Part shown: positions 1 through 8,349 of the stretch, in pieces
Layout: every line of letters begins with the position of its first letter
Position numbering within the stretch: position 1 is the stretch's first letter
Assembly (NCBI RefSeq): GCF_000016645.1
Contig: NC_009441.1
Span: forward strand, 5,146,001-5,210,000
Direction: 5' to 3'
DNA length: 64,000 bases
Source of the DNA: Flavobacterium johnsoniae UW101
GTDB taxonomy: Bacteria > Bacteroidota > Bacteroidia > Flavobacteriales > Flavobacteriaceae
Notes under the pieces: model-generated
Database searches by the model: none
What the model was told of the DNA's origin: nothing
What the model saw: only the letters and a program-made list of their open reading frames with translations
Made by a program: the position numbers and the translations under genes

Positions 1-215
1 AAAGTGTACAATCCGTCCTGTGCATTGATCATATTCACAAGCCCTTTATCAATAGGCTGTACAACTGCAATACCAGCATTAAAATCTGCTTTTTGGTTTA
101 ATTTCTGAATAGCATACTCAACAAAAGCTCTTAAGAAATTACCTTCTCCAAATTGTACAATTTTAATTGGAAGCCTGTTTGAAAACTCTGAATTTGATCT
201 GTTAATTTTTTCCAT
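1..215 (-). CDS. uxaB: Tagaturonate reductase (altronate oxidoreductase), 5' part only
   Basis: Only the first 71 codons are inside the window; the gene runs off the left edge. The ATG at 215 opens a protein whose residues 19-35 carry the nucleotide-binding start VQFGEGNFLRAF, which is typical of UxaB in the mannitol dehydrogenase family. UxaB reduces tagaturonate to altronate with NADH in galacturonate breakdown. It is the last visible gene of a minus-strand uronate operon (exuT, kduI, kduD, uxaC, kdgK, kdgA), which fits the assignment. A fructuronate reductase (UxuB) is the main alternative, because both belong to the same family and only the N-terminus can be seen. Confidence 0.82.
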   Translation of the reverse strand, partial: MEKINRSNSEFSNRLPIKIVQFGEGNFLRAFVEYAIQKLNQKADFNAGIAVVQPIDKGLVNMINAQDGLYT

Positions 216-424
216 TTTAATTCTCTCTTTAAAAGTGTTATAAATAATCACTTAAACCTTATTCGTTCCTTTAAAACATTGTAAATGAAACATTACACCT
301 GATTTTAAAATAAAACCTGCTGTGAGGAGTGACAGGAATTATTTTGCAAGCGTAATGCTCAATTACAATCTCTAAAATCTAAAAAAAACGCATATAAATA
401 AGGGTTGGCATGATTACTCCTTAT

Positions 425-1093
425 TTATTTTCTTATATTTTTTATGATGTCAAGAACCTGACTTACTTTAGCTGTTAAACCGTCAAAGTCTTTTTTGTCT
501 AATATATCTTTTGAAATTAATTGTGAACCTAAACCAACACAGGTTGCCCCTGCGTTAAGCCATGAACTCAAACTTTCAACAGTTGGGTAAACACCGCCTG
601 TAGGCATAATGTTTGTCCACGGGCATGGTCCTTTTATGGCTTTTATAAATTCTGGTCCGTAAGTATCTGCCGGAAATAATTTTACAATTTCACAGCCTAA
701 TTCTTCCGCTCTTGCAATTTCGCTAAGCGTACCACATCCAGGAGACCATAATACTTTTCGGCGGTTGCAGGCAATTGCAATGTCTTCTCTAAATACTGGA
801 GTTACAATAAAATTAGCTCCTAAACTCATGTATAATGACGCCGAAGCTGCATCTGTAACAGAACCAACTCCTAAGATCATTCCCGGAAGTTCTGCTAAAG
901 CGTATTTATTTAAAGCTCCAAAAACTTCATGTGCAAAATCACCTCTGCTGGTAAATTCCATTAATCGGGAACCACCGTCATAACAAGCTTTTAAAACTTT
1001 TTTACTTAATTCAATATCAGAATGAAAAAACAACGGCACCATTCCGTTATCTTTCATTGTCTGCGCAACCTCTATTCTTGAATATTTTGCCAT
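425..1093 (-). CDS. kdgA: KDPG/KHG aldolase
   Basis: 2-Dehydro-3-deoxy-6-phosphogluconate aldolase (222 aa, usual length for the family), which splits KDPG into pyruvate and glyceraldehyde-3-phosphate in the cytoplasm. Visible features of the TIM-barrel aldolase are Glu46 in LMEFTSR, the Schiff-base lysine Lys138 in EIVKLFPAD and the phosphate-binding MPTGGV loop at residues 163-168. It follows kdgK by only 12 bp, so kinase and aldolase are probably co-translated. Together they turn 2-keto-3-deoxygluconate from the upstream enzymes into central metabolites. A gap of about 209 bp separates it from uxaB, long enough for a second promoter, but no clear TAnnTTTG element was found there. Confidence 0.93.
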   Translation of the reverse strand: MAKYSRIEVAQTMKDNGMVPLFFHSDIELSKKVLKACYDGGSRLMEFTSRGDFAHEVFGALNKYALAELPGMILGVGSVTDAASASLYMSLGANFIVTPVFREDIAIACNRRKVLWSPGCGTLSEIARAEELGCEIVKLFPADTYGPEFIKAIKGPCPWTNIMPTGGVYPTVESLSSWLNAGATCVGLGSQLISKDILDKKDFDGLTAKVSQVLDIIKNIRK

Positions 1094-1105
1094 TTTTTTA
1101 ATTAA

Positions 1106-2128
1106 TTATCTTGATACTAATGCAGAACCATCACCATCAATCATATTTTCAACTTCTTTTAAAGTAACCAGATTATAGTCGCCTGCAATTGTATGTTTTA
1201 AACAACAAGCCGCAACAGCAAAATCTAAAGCTCTCTGGTTATTATTTTGATATTCTAACAGTCCATAAATTAATCCTCCCATAAAAGCGTCACCGCTTCC
1301 TACTCTGTCCACAACAGGAGTTACCTCTTTTACAGCTGCCTGATAAATTGCTTTTCCGTCAAACAAAACACCGCCGATTCTTTGGTGTGAAGCACTTACA
1401 GAATAACGAAGTGTCGTTGCCGCTACTTTTAAATTCGGGATTAACTGAAACAATTTTTCATATAAAACCGGAAGCGATTTTTCGTCCTGATAATTCGGAT
1501 TTACTTTCGGAATTCCTAACATGAAATAAGCTGTATCAATGTCTCCTAAAATAACATTGCTGTATTGCAGCATTTCCGGCATAACTTCGCTTGGCGCTTT
1601 GCCGTACTGCCATAATTTTGATCTGTAATTTAAATCGCAGGAAATTTTAATTCCCAGTTTATGAGCCACTTTAATAGCTTCTAAACAAGCTTCTGCAGCA
1701 GTTTGAGAAATAGCCGGCGTAATACCGCTCCAATGGAACCATTCAGCACCTGCTAAAACTTTCTCCCAGTCTACCTGCCCTTTTTCAATAGATGCCATCG
1801 CACTGTGCGCGCGATCATACACTACATTACTGCCGCGTGTTCCGGCTCCGGTCTCCAGAAAATAGATTCCTAAACGCTCTCCTCCATAAACAATGTTTTT
1901 AGATTCGACATTCATTTTTCGTATTTCTTTCAATGCCGATAAACCAATCTCATTTTGAGGCAATCTTGTAACAAATTCAGCATTTACACCATAATTTGCA
2001 AGAGAAACGCATACATTAAATTCTCCGCCTCCATACGTAGCACCAAATGCTGTTGACTGCGAAAAACGTAAATGTCTTTCTGTCGATAAACGCAGCATGA
2101 TTTCTCCAAATGCAACTACTCTACTCAT
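1106..2128 (-). CDS. kdgK: 2-Dehydro-3-deoxygluconokinase (PfkB family)
   Basis: Phosphorylates 2-keto-3-deoxygluconate to KDPG with ATP. The protein opens with MSRVVAFGEIMLRL, as PfkB-family KDG kinases do, has the glycine-rich sugar-binding GGGEFNVCVSLANYG near residues 33-47, and the C-terminal PfkB signature DRVGSGDAFMGG containing the catalytic Asp. An in-frame ATG eight codons upstream (2,152) exists, but the family starts at MSRVV, so 2,128 is preferred. The gene sits between uxaC and kdgA. The 177-bp gap after uxaC carries AT-rich sequence without a convincing terminator, so read-through transcription is likely. Confidence 0.92.
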   Translation of the reverse strand: MSRVVAFGEIMLRLSTERHLRFSQSTAFGATYGGGEFNVCVSLANYGVNAEFVTRLPQNEIGLSALKEIRKMNVESKNIVYGGERLGIYFLETGAGTRGSNVVYDRAHSAMASIEKGQVDWEKVLAGAEWFHWSGITPAISQTAAEACLEAIKVAHKLGIKISCDLNYRSKLWQYGKAPSEVMPEMLQYSNVILGDIDTAYFMLGIPKVNPNYQDEKSLPVLYEKLFQLIPNLKVAATTLRYSVSASHQRIGGVLFDGKAIYQAAVKEVTPVVDRVGSGDAFMGGLIYGLLEYQNNNQRALDFAVAACCLKHTIAGDYNLVTLKEVENMIDGDGSALVSR

Positions 2129-2305
2129 ACTATCTTTTTTATATTTTACCATTAAGGCATTAAGAAAATTAAGCTTTACTTTATATTCTATTTGCTATTA
2201 AAGGTTAAGTTTATTAAGCCCACACGCTTAATTATCTTTATTATTTAAGTAACTATTTATTAAATCAAAAACTTAATTTTCTTACTATCTTAATGGTTAA
2301 AAAAA

Positions 2306-3709
2306 TTAGAATTTGAAATACTCTTTTGCGTTGTTGTATGAAATGTCAGCAACTAATTTTCCAATCCATTCCATATCATTTGGAAGTTCTCCGCGTTTGA
2401 TTTCGTCTCCAAGGAGATTACATAAAATACGTCTGAAATATTCGTGTCTTGGGAATGATAAGAAACTTCTTGAATCTGTAAGCATTCCAACAAAACAGCT
2501 GATTAATCCCATATTAGAAAGTGCATTTAACTGCTTTGTCATTCCGTCTTTTTGATCTAAAAACCACCATCCAGAACCAAATTGTACTTTTCCGCGAACG
2601 CTTCCGTCGTTGAAGTTTCCAATCATCGTAGCCATAACTTCGTTATCGGCTGGATTTAAGTTGTAGATAATTGTTTTTGTCAATTTATCTTTACTGTCTA
2701 AAGCATTTAAAAAACTAGATAGTTTTTGTGCCTGCGGATAATCTCCAATAGAATCCCATCCTGTATCTGGGCCTAAAATTCTGTGCATACGCGCATTATT
2801 GTTACGCAATGCACCTAAGTGAAATTGCTGCACCCATCCAAACTCATGATACGTTTCTGATAAGAATATCAAAACAGCACTCTGGAATTTTAAAGCTTCT
2901 TCTGGCGTTATAATTCTGTTTTCTCTTTTCTTTTTGAAGATTGAACTGATTTCAGATTCTGTAAAATCTTCAAAATAAATTTGGTCTAAACCGTGATCAC
3001 TTAATTTACATCCGTTTGCATTAAAGAATTCAATTCTGTTTCTTAATGCTGCTTGTAAATCAGCAAAAGTGTTAATTGCAACTCCGGACACATCCCCTAA
3101 TGTGTCCAGATATGCATTATAACCATCATTAGCAATTAAGATGGCTTTATCAGGTCTGAAAGCCGTACTCATTTTAATTCCAGTCGAATTGTTAGCGAAT
3201 TTTTTGTGAAATTCTAAACTGTCAATTGGATCTTCTGTAGTACAAACCAATTCAGCGTTTACTTTTTTAAGAAGGTTTTGCGTGCTGTAAGCCTGAGAAT
3301 TTATTTTCTCTGTCGTTTCTGTATAAATTTTCTCAGCTGATTTTTCATTCAACAGATCATAAATATCAAAATAACGAGCTAATTCTAAATGTGTCCAGTG
3401 GTACAAAGGATTACGCATTGTGTACGGAACCGTTTTTGCCCAGTTTAAGAATTTATCTTTATCAGAACCGTTTCCTGTTACAAACTGCTCATCGATTCCT
3501 AACGTACGCATTGCACGCCATTTGTAATGATCGCCGTTAATCCATACATTCGTAATGTTATCAAAAATCTTGTCCTCTGCAATAAACTGCGGATTTAAGT
3601 GATTATGGTAATCAATAATCGGCTGATTTTTAGAGTAATTATGATATAACTCTTCAGCGTATTTATTTTCTAATAAAAAATTGTCGTGTATGAATGTATT
3701 TGCGCTCAT
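2306..3709 (-). CDS. uxaC: Glucuronate/galacturonate isomerase
   Basis: Uronate isomerase of the amidohydrolase superfamily (467 aa, close to the family's usual length of about 470). It interconverts D-glucuronate with D-fructuronate and D-galacturonate with D-tagaturonate. The N-terminal metal-site motif YHNHL is followed by FDNITNVWINGDHYKWRAMR, and a region with WVQQFHLGALRNNN is typical of UxaC. The product tagaturonate is the substrate of the uxaB gene product at the window edge. It lies 24 bp downstream of the SDR gene in the same operon. Confidence 0.95.
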   Translation of the reverse strand: MSANTFIHDNFLLENKYAEELYHNYSKNQPIIDYHNHLNPQFIAEDKIFDNITNVWINGDHYKWRAMRTLGIDEQFVTGNGSDKDKFLNWAKTVPYTMRNPLYHWTHLELARYFDIYDLLNEKSAEKIYTETTEKINSQAYSTQNLLKKVNAELVCTTEDPIDSLEFHKKFANNSTGIKMSTAFRPDKAILIANDGYNAYLDTLGDVSGVAINTFADLQAALRNRIEFFNANGCKLSDHGLDQIYFEDFTESEISSIFKKKRENRIITPEEALKFQSAVLIFLSETYHEFGWVQQFHLGALRNNNARMHRILGPDTGWDSIGDYPQAQKLSSFLNALDSKDKLTKTIIYNLNPADNEVMATMIGNFNDGSVRGKVQFGSGWWFLDQKDGMTKQLNALSNMGLISCFVGMLTDSRSFLSFPRHEYFRRILCNLLGDEIKRGELPNDMEWIGKLVADISYNNAKEYFKF

Positions 3710-3733
3710 GTCTTTTTAAATATAATTTGAGAA

Positions 3734-4525
3734 TTATTCTTCGTTTGAAGGTTTTCCAATTGTAGCCAGGATTCCACCGTCAACATATAAAATATGCCCG
3801 TTTACAAAATCACTCGCTTTGGAAGATAAAAATATTGCTGCTCCGGCTAAATCACTTGGATCTCCCCATTTTGCAGCAGGAGTTCTGCTTATGATAAAAT
3901 CATTAAACGGATGCCCGTCAACTCTAATTGGTTTTGTCTGCTCTGTTGCAAAATAACCTGGCCCGATTCCGTTGATCTGAACGTTATATTTTGCCCATTC
4001 TGTTGCCATGTTTTTCGTCAGCATTTTTAAACCGCCTTTTGCAGCAGCGTAAGCAGAAACCGTATTTCTTCCTAATTCGCTCATCATAGAGCAAATGTTG
4101 ATTATTTTTCCCTGACGTCTTTCAATCATTCCTTTTGCAACATGCTTAGAAACGATAAATGGACTTACTAAATCAATATCAACCACTTCTCTGAAATCTG
4201 AAACTTCCATATCCAGAAGCGGAATTCTTTTAATGATTCCTGCATTGTTAATCAGGATATCGATTGGTCCAACTTCTGCCTGAATTTTAGCAACAGCATC
4301 TTTTACTTCCTGTTCTTCAGTTACATTAAATTTATAACCCACTGCATTAATCCCTTCACTTTGAAGTTCTTTTACAGCATTATCAATTTTTTCCTGAGAT
4401 GAATTTCCGTTTACAACAATTGTTGCTCCGGCTTGTCCAAGTCCTTTTGCCATTGCCATTCCCAGTCCGTGCGTACTTCCTGTAATAAGGGCAACTTTTC
4501 CTTTTATGTCAAATAAGTTTGTCAT
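3734..4525 (-). CDS. kduD: SDR oxidoreductase, 2-deoxy-D-gluconate 3-dehydrogenase (KduD) type
   Basis: Classical short-chain dehydrogenase/reductase (263 aa). It has the Rossmann motif TGSTHGLG (residues 15-22), NNAG (93-96) and the catalytic Ser146, Tyr159 and Lys163. Its place directly after kduI (4-bp gap) and before kdgK argues for reduction of 2,5-diketo-3-deoxygluconate to 2-keto-3-deoxygluconate, the KduD step for unsaturated uronates released by polysaccharide lyases. The sequence also resembles gluconate 5-dehydrogenases, and databases often call Bacteroidota members that. The operon context favours KduD; the exact substrate is inferred. Confidence 0.82.
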   Translation of the reverse strand: MTNLFDIKGKVALITGSTHGLGMAMAKGLGQAGATIVVNGNSSQEKIDNAVKELQSEGINAVGYKFNVTEEQEVKDAVAKIQAEVGPIDILINNAGIIKRIPLLDMEVSDFREVVDIDLVSPFIVSKHVAKGMIERRQGKIINICSMMSELGRNTVSAYAAAKGGLKMLTKNMATEWAKYNVQINGIGPGYFATEQTKPIRVDGHPFNDFIISRTPAAKWGDPSDLAGAAIFLSSKASDFVNGHILYVDGGILATIGKPSNEE

Positions 4526-4529
4526 TTTC

Positions 4530-5369
4530 TTATCTTAAATCAGTGATTTTACAAACGTCCATATCTCCGTAATCTAAGTTTTCACCAGCCATTCCCCAGA
4601 TAAAAGTATAGTTGCTGGTTCCTGAACCTGAGTGAATTGACCAAGGCGGCGAAATTACGGCCTGATGATTGTTCATCCAGATATGTCTCGTTTCTTGCGG
4701 TTGCCCCATGAAGTGGCAAACTGCCTGATCTTGCGGAATATCTAAATAGAAATAAACTTCCATTCTACGGTCGTGAACGTGAGCCGGCATAGTGTTCCAA
4801 ACGCTTCCTGGTTTTAATTCTGTCATTCCCATTTGTAATTGACAGGTAGTAACAACACTTCCAATAATCATTTGGTTAACGGTACGGTGATTTGCCGTTT
4901 CCATTGTACCCAATTGTAATTTATTCGCTTCAGCTAAACTTACTTTCTTAGTTGGATAAGTTGTGTGTGCTGGTGCAGAGTTTAAATAGAACTTAGCAGG
5001 ATTGTTTTTGTCATCACTTTTAAAAACCACCTCTTTATTTCCAGCTCCAATGTATAAAGCATCTTTAAATCCTAATTCATAAGTGGTTCCTTCAACAACC
5101 ACAGAACCGCTTCCTCCTACATTAATAATTCCAAGCTCTCTTCTTTCTAAAAAATATGGTGCTTTTAAGGGATCAATAGTTTCTAAAACTAAATCTCCTT
5201 TTACTGGTACTGCAGATCCTGCAATATATCTGTCGTAATGAGAATAAACTAATACAACTTCATCTTCCTGCATTAAATCATCAATTAAGAATTCTTCTCT
5301 CAATTGTTGTGTATCATATTTTTTTACAGCTTCTGGACTTGACGCGTATCTTGAACTATATTTTGTCAT
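4530..5369 (-). CDS. kduI: 5-Dehydro-4-deoxy-D-glucuronate isomerase
   Basis: Cupin-fold isomerase (279 aa, same as the family) converting 5-keto-4-deoxyuronate to 2,5-diketo-3-deoxygluconate, the first intracellular step for unsaturated uronates. The zinc ligands are all present: His197 and His199 in PAHVHDRRMEVYFY, Glu204, and His246 in PPWSIHSG, at positions matching E. coli KduI within one residue. The gene has its own promoter and LacI-type operator (5,381-5,404), so it may head a sub-operon within the uronate cluster. Confidence 0.96.
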   Translation of the reverse strand: MTKYSSRYASSPEAVKKYDTQQLREEFLIDDLMQEDEVVLVYSHYDRYIAGSAVPVKGDLVLETIDPLKAPYFLERRELGIINVGGSGSVVVEGTTYELGFKDALYIGAGNKEVVFKSDDKNNPAKFYLNSAPAHTTYPTKKVSLAEANKLQLGTMETANHRTVNQMIIGSVVTTCQLQMGMTELKPGSVWNTMPAHVHDRRMEVYFYLDIPQDQAVCHFMGQPQETRHIWMNNHQAVISPPWSIHSGSGTSNYTFIWGMAGENLDYGDMDVCKITDLR

Positions 5370-5382
5370 AATTTTTGTTTAA

Positions 5383-5404
5383 TGTAATCGATTGCACAAA
5401 ATTA
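5383..5404 (-). promoter_or_regulatory. LacI-type operator and -7 element of the kduI transcript
   Basis: The near-palindrome TGTAATCGATTGCA (5,383-5,396) has the central CG and arm length of LacI/GalR operators. On the minus strand it begins one base after the Bacteroidota -7 element TAATTTTG (5,397-5,404), so a bound repressor would cover the start of transcription. No good TTTG sits 19 bp upstream. The same 16-base string recurs before exuT. Confidence 0.6.
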
Positions 5405-5467
5405 ATTTTTTATATTGAAAAACCATAATTCAAATGAAAAAATTATTCTATTTAGAAAAATTATCCA

Positions 5468-6937
5468 TTACAAATTTGTGATCGGACTGTATCTAGGAAC
5501 TAAAGATTTCATTACAATCCATCCTGTTAAATAACATACAGCACAAATAGAGAAAATGATAAAATATCCTGCCTCTATTCCTTTGAATCCCATAAAAACC
5601 ATTTCAGTTTCTTTAGCATAATCAAACAAAACTCCAGAGCCTTTATTGATTAAAGTAGATCCTACTCCTCCTGCTAAACCACCAATTCCTGTAATTGTTG
5701 CAATAGCTTTTTTAGGGAACATATCTCCTACTGTTGTAAAAATATTTGCCGACCAAGACTGGTGTGCCGCTCCTGCAATTCCGATGATGATTACCGGAAC
5801 CCAGTAACTGATATATCCTAACGGTTGTGCAATTAAGGCCAGCAATGGGAAGAAAGCAAAAATTAACATCGCTCGCATTCTTCCTTCGTATGGGTTCATT
5901 CCTTTCTTTTCTACAAAATAAGTTGGAAGCCAGCCGCCAATAATTGATAATAATGTAATCATGTATAAAACAAATAATGGTAAAGCTGCTTCTGTAGAAT
6001 CCATTCCGTAAACTGAGCTTAAATAAGCCGGAGTCCAGAATAAGAAAAACCACCAAACACCATCTGTCATAAATTTACCAAAAGCAAAAGCCCAGGTTTG
6101 TTTGTATTTAAAACAGTCTACAAATGAAACTTTTGAAGTTGTTTCCGGAACATAACCTTCTAATTTGCTGTCTGCAATATCATCCTGCTGAATATAAGCT
6201 AATTCTTCAGGACTTACTCTTGGGTGTCTTTCTGGTTTATCGTACATGAAAACCCAGAATCCCATCCATATAAAACCTAATGCTCCAATAATGATGAAAG
6301 ACATTTCCCATCCAAATGATTTAGCAATAAACGGAATTGTAATTGGAGCTGCCAATGCACCAACTGTGGCACCAGCGTTAAATATACTTGTAGAAAATGC
6401 TCTGTCTTTTTTAGGAAAATATTCTGCTGTAGTTTTAATTGCTGCAGGAAAGTTTCCAGCTTCTCCTACTGCCAAAACAAAACGAGCAAAAATAAACAAA
6501 GCTACACTTACATTAATTACAAGTCCCGTGTCGTTTATTGTACTTATAATTTCTTTTGATCCATGAAATCCTACCAGCCAGTTTCCTGTAATAATTCCAG
6601 AAGTAGCGATACCGCAAAATGCATGTAAACAAGCTCCTATAGACCAAATTCCAATTGCCCACAGAAATCCTTTTTTAGTATCCATCCAGTCTATAAATCT
6701 TCCTGCGAATAATAAAGAAACGGCATAAAAAATAGAAAATAAAGCCGTGATATTTCCATAATCGTTATTTGTCCAATGAAATTCCGGTGCAATAAAATCA
6801 CTCCAAGTTAAAGACAAAACTTGTCTGTCGAGATAATTAATAGTGGTTGCAAAAAAAAGCAGAGCACATATACTCCAACGATATCTTCCTGCGGACTTAA
6901 CGGTTTGATTTACTGTAACAGCATCGGTTTGACTCAT
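5468..6937 (-). CDS. exuT: MFS hexuronate transporter (ExuT-like, ACS family)
   Basis: Inner-membrane major facilitator (489 aa, about 12 hydrophobic helices) of the anion:cation symporter group that includes ExuT. The N-terminus has the TINYLDRQVLSLT signature of hexuronate and glucarate transporters, and FARFVLAVGEAGNFPAAIKTTAEYFPKK is typical of the family. It is the first gene of the uronate operon, preceded by a complete promoter and operator. It likely imports glucuronate, galacturonate or unsaturated uronates for the genes behind it. The exact substrate cannot be read from the sequence. Confidence 0.88.
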   Translation of the reverse strand: MSQTDAVTVNQTVKSAGRYRWSICALLFFATTINYLDRQVLSLTWSDFIAPEFHWTNNDYGNITALFSIFYAVSLLFAGRFIDWMDTKKGFLWAIGIWSIGACLHAFCGIATSGIITGNWLVGFHGSKEIISTINDTGLVINVSVALFIFARFVLAVGEAGNFPAAIKTTAEYFPKKDRAFSTSIFNAGATVGALAAPITIPFIAKSFGWEMSFIIIGALGFIWMGFWVFMYDKPERHPRVSPEELAYIQQDDIADSKLEGYVPETTSKVSFVDCFKYKQTWAFAFGKFMTDGVWWFFLFWTPAYLSSVYGMDSTEAALPLFVLYMITLLSIIGGWLPTYFVEKKGMNPYEGRMRAMLIFAFFPLLALIAQPLGYISYWVPVIIIGIAGAAHQSWSANIFTTVGDMFPKKAIATITGIGGLAGGVGSTLINKGSGVLFDYAKETEMVFMGFKGIEAGYFIIFSICAVCYLTGWIVMKSLVPRYSPITNL

Positions 6938-7045
6938 GGTAACGGGTTATTATAGTTAGATATTTTTTTTGGAAAAATCTTATACACACTACGCATAATT
7001 TAAACACATTAAAATCAATATTTTAATTTTATAAAACCGTAATAA

Positions 7046-7090
7046 TGTAATCGATTGCACAAATATAGTTTTTAATCTTTATATTCCAAA
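7046..7090 (-). promoter_or_regulatory. Promoter and LacI-type operator of the uronate operon (exuT)
   Basis: On the minus strand TTTG (7,087-7,090) is followed after exactly 19 bp by TATATTTG (7,060-7,067), the Bacteroidota -33/-7 pair. The operator TGTAATCGATTGCA (7,046-7,059) abuts the -7 box, at the expected start of transcription. Operator and flank are identical to the copy before kduI, so one LacI/GalR-type regulator probably represses both. No such regulator gene is in the window. The rest of the 396-bp gap to the next gene shows nothing else convincing on this strand. Confidence 0.72.
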
Positions 7091-7238
7091 TAAATTGTAT
7101 ATAAAATTATTTTAACTATGTAATTTAATATATTGCATAAAAAAAAGAACTCAAAATTACACATTAAACAATATATATGTTAAAAGTCAACAGGTGAATT
7201 TTATCCGTTTTTAGGGGTAAAATTGTCCTAAAACAAGA

Positions 7239-7246
7239 TAGTTTTG
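7239..7246 (+). promoter_or_regulatory. Possible -7 element of the esterase gene
   Basis: TAGTTTTG matches TAnnTTTG about 88 bp before the TTG start of the esterase. No TTTG lies at the expected distance upstream, so this is only a candidate. Confidence 0.35.
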
Positions 7247-7333
7247 AAAGAGTTTTATCCTATATTGTCACTTTTAAAACAAAAGCTGCAAACAAGCAAT
7301 AAATCATTGTAAAACAACTAATTAAACTTAAAA

Positions 7334-8263
7334 TTGAAAAACACAAAAACCCTTTATTTACTCACTGTCCTGCTTTTTTCAGGAATTGTATTACATTCAA
7401 GTGCTCAAAATCAGGTTATCCCGCTTTGGAATAAAATACCTGATGAAATCAAATCAGCCGACTATAAAGAAAAAGAAGTCATCACAGATGGAAAAGTACA
7501 AAGTACCAGTTTAGTTACAATACCTACTTTAACTGCATTTTTTCCTGCTGTAACAAAGCCAAATCAAACTGCTGTAATTATTCTGCCGGGCGGAGGTTAC
7601 CAGCATTTAGCCATTGATAAAGAGGGAACAAAAGTCGCGCAATGGTTTAACAGCTTGGGAATTCCGGCTTTTGTGCTTAAGTATAGACTTCCGAGTGATT
7701 TAATTATGAAGAATAAAAATGTTGGGCCGTTACAGGATGCACAAGAAGCTGTGCGTTATGTAAGGCAAAATGCAGGAAAATGGAATATTGATCCTAATAA
7801 AATTGGAATATTAGGTTTTTCTGCCGGCGGACATTTAGCATCTACTGCTTCAACACATTATGATGATAAAGTTTATGAGTCTGCATATAAAGTAAGTGCG
7901 CGTCCTGATTTTTCTCTTTTAATATATCCGGTGATTTCAATGGAGAACGAAACAACGCATAAAGGTTCTCAGACTAATTTATTAGGAAATAATCCGTCTC
8001 AGGATTTAATTAATTCATTTTCAAACGAAAAGAAAGTTACAGCGCAGACCCCGCCTGCTTTTTTAATTCACGCTACAGATGATACTGTTGTGATACCGGA
8101 AAATAGTATAAATTATTATTTAGCACTCAAAAAAAATGGTGTTACAGCGGAGTTACATTTATATGAAAAAGGAGGCCATGGTTTTGGATTAGGCGTAAAA
8201 GATACAAGCAAATTCTGGACTAGAGACTGTGAAGAATGGCTTAAAGCAAATGGTTATAATTAA
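7334..8263 (+). CDS. Secreted alpha/beta hydrolase, carbohydrate esterase-like
   Basis: Exported esterase of the alpha/beta-hydrolase fold (309 aa) resembling the BD-FAE/acetyl-xylan esterase group of Bacteroidota. Residues 1-24 form a signal peptide. The oxyanion loop is LPGGGY (85-89), the nucleophile is Ser163 in GFSAGG, and the other triad members are Asp250 (HATDD) and His282 (GGHGFG). The start is a TTG: the signal peptide begins exactly there and no ATG precedes it. It is divergent from the uronate operon, so it may remove acetyl or feruloyl groups from uronate-containing polysaccharides. That role is inferred from position only. Confidence 0.8.
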   Translation: MKNTKTLYLLTVLLFSGIVLHSSAQNQVIPLWNKIPDEIKSADYKEKEVITDGKVQSTSLVTIPTLTAFFPAVTKPNQTAVIILPGGGYQHLAIDKEGTKVAQWFNSLGIPAFVLKYRLPSDLIMKNKNVGPLQDAQEAVRYVRQNAGKWNIDPNKIGILGFSAGGHLASTASTHYDDKVYESAYKVSARPDFSLLIYPVISMENETTHKGSQTNLLGNNPSQDLINSFSNEKKVTAQTPPAFLIHATDDTVVIPENSINYYLALKKNGVTAELHLYEKGGHGFGLGVKDTSKFWTRDCEEWLKANGYN

Positions 8264-8270
8264 AAAACAG

Positions 8271-8303
8271 AAAAGGCAAAACGTAATACGTTTTGCCTTT
8301 TTA
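8271..8303. terminator. Bidirectional terminator between esterase and PepSY gene
   Basis: A perfect 13-bp stem (AAAAGGCAAAACG, loop TAATA, complement) ends in T-runs on both strands and lies between two convergent genes. Confidence 0.85.
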
Positions 8304-8349
8304 TTTAAAAAAAACAAAAAAAGAAATTAAAAACCAATTTTAATTTTTC

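Noticed and set aside
5712..6056. Minus-strand frame of 114 codons within the transporter
   Set aside because: Different frame of the same DNA as exuT on the same strand; no start signal or family resemblance.
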